Assembly (NCBI RefSeq): GCF_000833605.1
Contig: NZ_JXTG01000011.1
Location: 27,763 to 91,762, forward strand
Origin: Anoxybacillus ayderensis
Lineage (GTDB): Bacteria; Bacillota; Bacilli; Bacillales; Anoxybacillaceae
DNA length: 64,000 bases
Direction: 5' to 3'
Shown here piece by piece: positions 62,044 to 64,000 of this stretch (positions are counted from its first letter, which is position 1; the number at the start of each line of letters is the position of its first letter). The translations under genes were made by a program, and so were the position numbers. The notes beneath the pieces are model-generated. The model did no database searches, had not been told where the DNA came from, and saw only the letters and a list, made by a program, of their open reading frames with translations.

Positions 62044-62571
62044 TTAAAACAGCTTTAACTGCTCTGAATTGTGCATAAGCTCATGAAGTTTAGCGACAAC
62101 AGGGGCATTGTCGATATTTATCATCATTTGAATGTCATCCACATCTTTAATCGTGTAAAATTGTTTAGCAGGGATAAAGTATACTAATACTTTTTTGTTT
62201 AACTTGGTAAGATTAATGATGTTATTCAATGTTCCTTTACTTTGTCCGTTCCAAATCATAAAGCCGTAGTCTGCGTTTTTAGCCATCTCTATATCTTTGG
62301 CTGCGTAATAATCAAATCCTTTTTTGTGTGGTTCAACCTCCACCTTCTCTACTTCCCATTGCCCAATATTATTTCTTGCCTTTCCATTTGTTGCATAAAC
62401 TTTAACATTTCGATAATTCAACGAATGTAAAAACTTTTGAACTTGTTTATCTACCCCATTCGCATCCCCGACCAAAACAGTGAAATTGTTGTTTATAATG
62501 TTGAACAACCTTTCTTTCACTTGTTTATTCAAAATGGAGACTGCCCGTGGGCCAGCGACAAATACCTTCAT
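62044..62571 (-). CDS. SLOG-fold protein, partner of the phosphoribosyltransferase
   Basis: A 175-residue protein with a Rossmann-like N-terminus (MKVFVAGPRAVS) and FTVLVGDANGVDKQVQKFL, the pattern of SLOG-superfamily proteins related to LOG and DprA. The GDA-x-GVD motif probably binds a nucleotide or nucleotide sugar. The DYGFMIWNGQSKGTLNNI segment is also typical. Start ATG 62571 follows AAGGTGA and lies six bases after the phosphoribosyltransferase stop. AT-rich codons and many Asn, Lys and Ile residues differ from the neighbouring housekeeping genes, suggesting acquisition. Confidence 0.7.
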   Translation of the reverse strand: MKVFVAGPRAVSILNKQVKERLFNIINNNFTVLVGDANGVDKQVQKFLHSLNYRNVKVYATNGKARNNIGQWEVEKVEVEPHKKGFDYYAAKDIEMAKNADYGFMIWNGQSKGTLNNIINLTKLNKKVLVYFIPAKQFYTIKDVDDIQMMINIDNAPVVAKLHELMHNSEQLKLF

Positions 62572-62577
62572 TTCAAT

Positions 62578-63162
62578 TCACCTTCTCGTTTTTGTTATTG
62601 TAAGGACGTATACATTTTTAACATTCTCATCTGTTTTTAACACTCTCACAGTTTCATGCAATGTTGTCCCACTTGAGTATAAGTCGTCTACAACTAATAT
62701 ATTGACCAATTTTAAAAATCTTTTTTTTCGCACAATCGAACCTGATATTTCTGATTTATCAAATTTATTTAGATTTTTTGCTTGTGCAGTATTTGTTTTT
62801 TCTAATATGTCATTATATGAAGGTACACGTAAATAGTCTGCAATCTGTTTACTTAGTTCAAAAACAGGTTGAAATGTTCTGTTACGATTAGATGGAGGAA
62901 CAGGGAGGACTACATCTACTTCCTTTAAGGCATCCCAACGAGAAATAAATTGTGTGATCAGGTTCATTATTTCTGCTAACTTCTCCCTATCTTGATTATA
63001 CTTAAATTGATACAATAACTCACCTAAATAACTTCTAGTTGTTTGAAAACGATTGTGTCCCCATTCATCAATACCGATGAACTCGCTCGCAATTGAATGA
63101 TAATCTAAGGCATATCCTTCTTTCCAAATACCAATCAATCGAATAGGATTGATTTTGCGCAA
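62578..63162 (-). CDS. ComF-like phosphoribosyltransferase
   Basis: A predicted type I phosphoribosyltransferase. The PRPP loop is ILVVDDLYSSGTTLHE; GELLYQFKYNQD and the PVPPSNRNRTFQP segment are like those of ComF relatives, but there is no Cys-rich N-terminal zinc finger. I prefer TTG 63162, eight bases from GGGAGG (194 residues); a longer frame to TTG 63216 is possible. It is followed six bases later by the SLOG gene. Together they may process or sense a nucleotide; neither target is known. Confidence 0.72.
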   Translation of the reverse strand: MRKINPIRLIGIWKEGYALDYHSIASEFIGIDEWGHNRFQTTRSYLGELLYQFKYNQDREKLAEIMNLITQFISRWDALKEVDVVLPVPPSNRNRTFQPVFELSKQIADYLRVPSYNDILEKTNTAQAKNLNKFDKSEISGSIVRKKRFLKLVNILVVDDLYSSGTTLHETVRVLKTDENVKNVYVLTITKTRR

Positions 63163-63296
63163 CAAGGTTCCCTCCCGCTTTCTCGCTTTGCATATTTCTT
63201 CGACAATAGCTATCAAATTCCTTGTATATTATTGTAAAAATATGCAAAAGAAAATCGAAAGTTTGCCTAACGCTGTGGAAGAGCGAAGAGGTCAAA

Positions 63297-63701
63297 TGTT
63301 ACTATCAAAAAGAAGCGGTGTTAGCTGTATGCGATGCGCTCGAGAAAAAACAGCGCAAAGCGTTGCTTGTCATGGCGACAGGAAGCGGCAAAACGCGAAC
63401 AGCCATCGCGATTGTCGATGTGCTCACGCGCCATAATTGGGTAAAAAATATTTTGTTTTTAGCAGACCGTAAAACGCTTGTCACGCAAGCGAAAAATAAC
63501 TTTAGCCACCTTCTTCCGAATTTAACGCTATGTAATTTGCTTGACAACAAAGATAATCCAGAGGAAAGCCGCATGGTGTTTTCGACGTACCCGACGATGA
63601 TGAACGCGATTGACGAAGCGAAGCGAAAAGACGGCAAACGACTCTTTACCGTCGGACATTTTGACTTAATTATCGTCGATGAGTCGCATCGCAGCATTTA
63701 T
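63297..63701 (+). pseudogene. Type I restriction HsdR fragment
   Basis: A piece of about 135 codons of the EcoR124-type R subunit helicase: YYQKEAVLAVCDALEKK, Walker A ATGSGKT and the DEXH box VDESHRSIY. The nuclease N-terminus and all later helicase motifs are missing. At the 5' side the frame continues into unrelated sequence; at the 3' side it stops at an insertion sequence just after DESHRSIY. This is a dead remnant. Confidence 0.82.
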
Positions 63702-64000
63702 CTCATATTTCGCACCTTGGTAGAGCGGAACAAAAGGATTTTTTATTCAGTTTTTTAGAATAACTTTTAAACCAACACCAAAAGCGATGGCATCCTTTTT
63801 TTACCATCTCTGATCGTTCTTTATCCCGTTAGACGTAAATGCTCTCGTCCATCCCTAATCCTTGCAAAATCCTTCGCTGCTCGTACGTGAGCGGTTGACC
63901 TAACGCGCGTTGAATTCGTCCATCCGGCAGTTCCAACAGGACGACTCTGACATACCAAAATAATTGAAAAATCGCTTGTCCGGTCGGTCGGGTCAGTTTC
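63702..64000 (-). mobile_element. Insertion sequence end (continues beyond window)
   Basis: The hsdR fragment breaks off at about 63702. The sequence from here to the right edge contains the 3' part of a transposase on the minus strand and an untranslated stretch of about 127 bases. The exact terminal repeat cannot be defined because the other end is outside the window; CTCATATTTCGC may be its start. Confidence 0.65.
63829..64000 (-). CDS. Transposase C-terminal part (partial)
   Basis: The last 56 visible codons read in one frame to a TAA at 63829, for example RPTGQAIFQLFWYVRVVLLE, PDGRIQRALGQPLTYEQRR and GLGMDESIYV. This looks like the tail of IS4/IS1634-type DDE transposases found in Geobacillus and Anoxybacillus. 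The N-terminal part lies outside the window. Confidence 0.65.
   Translation of the reverse strand, partial: KLTRPTGQAIFQLFWYVRVVLLELPDGRIQRALGQPLTYEQRRILQGLGMDESIYV

Noticed and set aside
1..64000. rRNA or tRNA genes
   Set aside because: No cloverleaf or rRNA-like conserved block was recognised by eye; a tRNA scan would settle it.

Overview
The window looks like chromosome of a thermophilic, spore-forming, low-GC Gram-positive of the Bacillaceae; Anoxybacillus or a close Geobacillus relative is my best guess. The reasons are B. subtilis-like gene orders (pst; cysH-cysP-sat-cysC-sumT-sirB-sirC; the yfk/yfj block through yfkAB, pdaA, yfjP and yfjO; dgkB-yefA), strong GGAGG ribosome binding sites, frequent TTG/GTG starts, and a sporulation cortex gene. 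I saw no rRNA, tRNA or CRISPR array, and no gene-free gap above about 300 bases.

Layout. 1-4.4 kb: the minus-strand phosphate operon (secreted stalk/propeller protein, pstS, pstC, partial pstA) behind a candidate PhoP-box array. 4.5-10 kb: HD-GYP protein, lipoprotein, a PspA pair, and a two-component system. 10.1-15.9 kb: sulfide oxidation (sqr, DUF1641, cstB), then a histidine kinase with an NreB-spaced cysteine motif, its regulator, and a TauE/SafE exporter. 15.9-20.7 kb: dgkB, an RlmCD-type methyltransferase, an MFS transporter, and an unknown exported protein. 20.8-26.1 kb: PadR unit, SAM methyltransferase, DrrAB-type exporter, two-component system. 26.3-28.4 kb: ECF sigma/anti-sigma pair and a repeat coiled-coil protein. 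28.6-35.4 kb: NO synthase oxygenase, chemoreceptor, globin-coupled HD-GYP protein, GGDEF-EAL protein. 35.5-43.2 kb: NlpC hydrolase, TerC, a four-domain CoA-disulfide reductase/rhodanese/TusA/DsrE protein, arginase-family enzyme, Fur-controlled feoAB, acylphosphatase. 43.2-49.5 kb: DUF4397 protein and the sulfate assimilation/siroheme operon. 49.7-61.3 kb: conserved yfk/yfj housekeeping block with class I fumarase. 61.3-64 kb: an accessory patch.

Three themes recur. Sulfur: assimilation of sulfate to sulfide (44-49.5 kb), oxidation of excess sulfide through persulfide (10-13.4 kb), and persulfide/CoA-thiol trafficking (37-39.5 kb) all lie within 40 kb. Signalling: three HD-GYP proteins and one GGDEF-EAL protein, one of them with a heme-globin sensor, plus three two-component systems and one ECF sigma pair. 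Metal and anion supply: Pho-controlled phosphate uptake and Fur-controlled ferrous iron uptake.

The accessory right end is the most unusual part. It holds an immunity-like orphan, two small acidic proteins in a translationally coupled unit, an AT-rich SLOG-fold plus phosphoribosyltransferase gene pair, a type I restriction hsdR remnant, and an insertion sequence that interrupts the remnant just after its helicase DEXH motif. The best candidates for undescribed biology are the SLOG-phosphoribosyltransferase pair, the three-cysteine NreB-like kinase beside the sulfide genes, the globin-coupled HD-GYP protein, and the phosphate-operon propeller protein.
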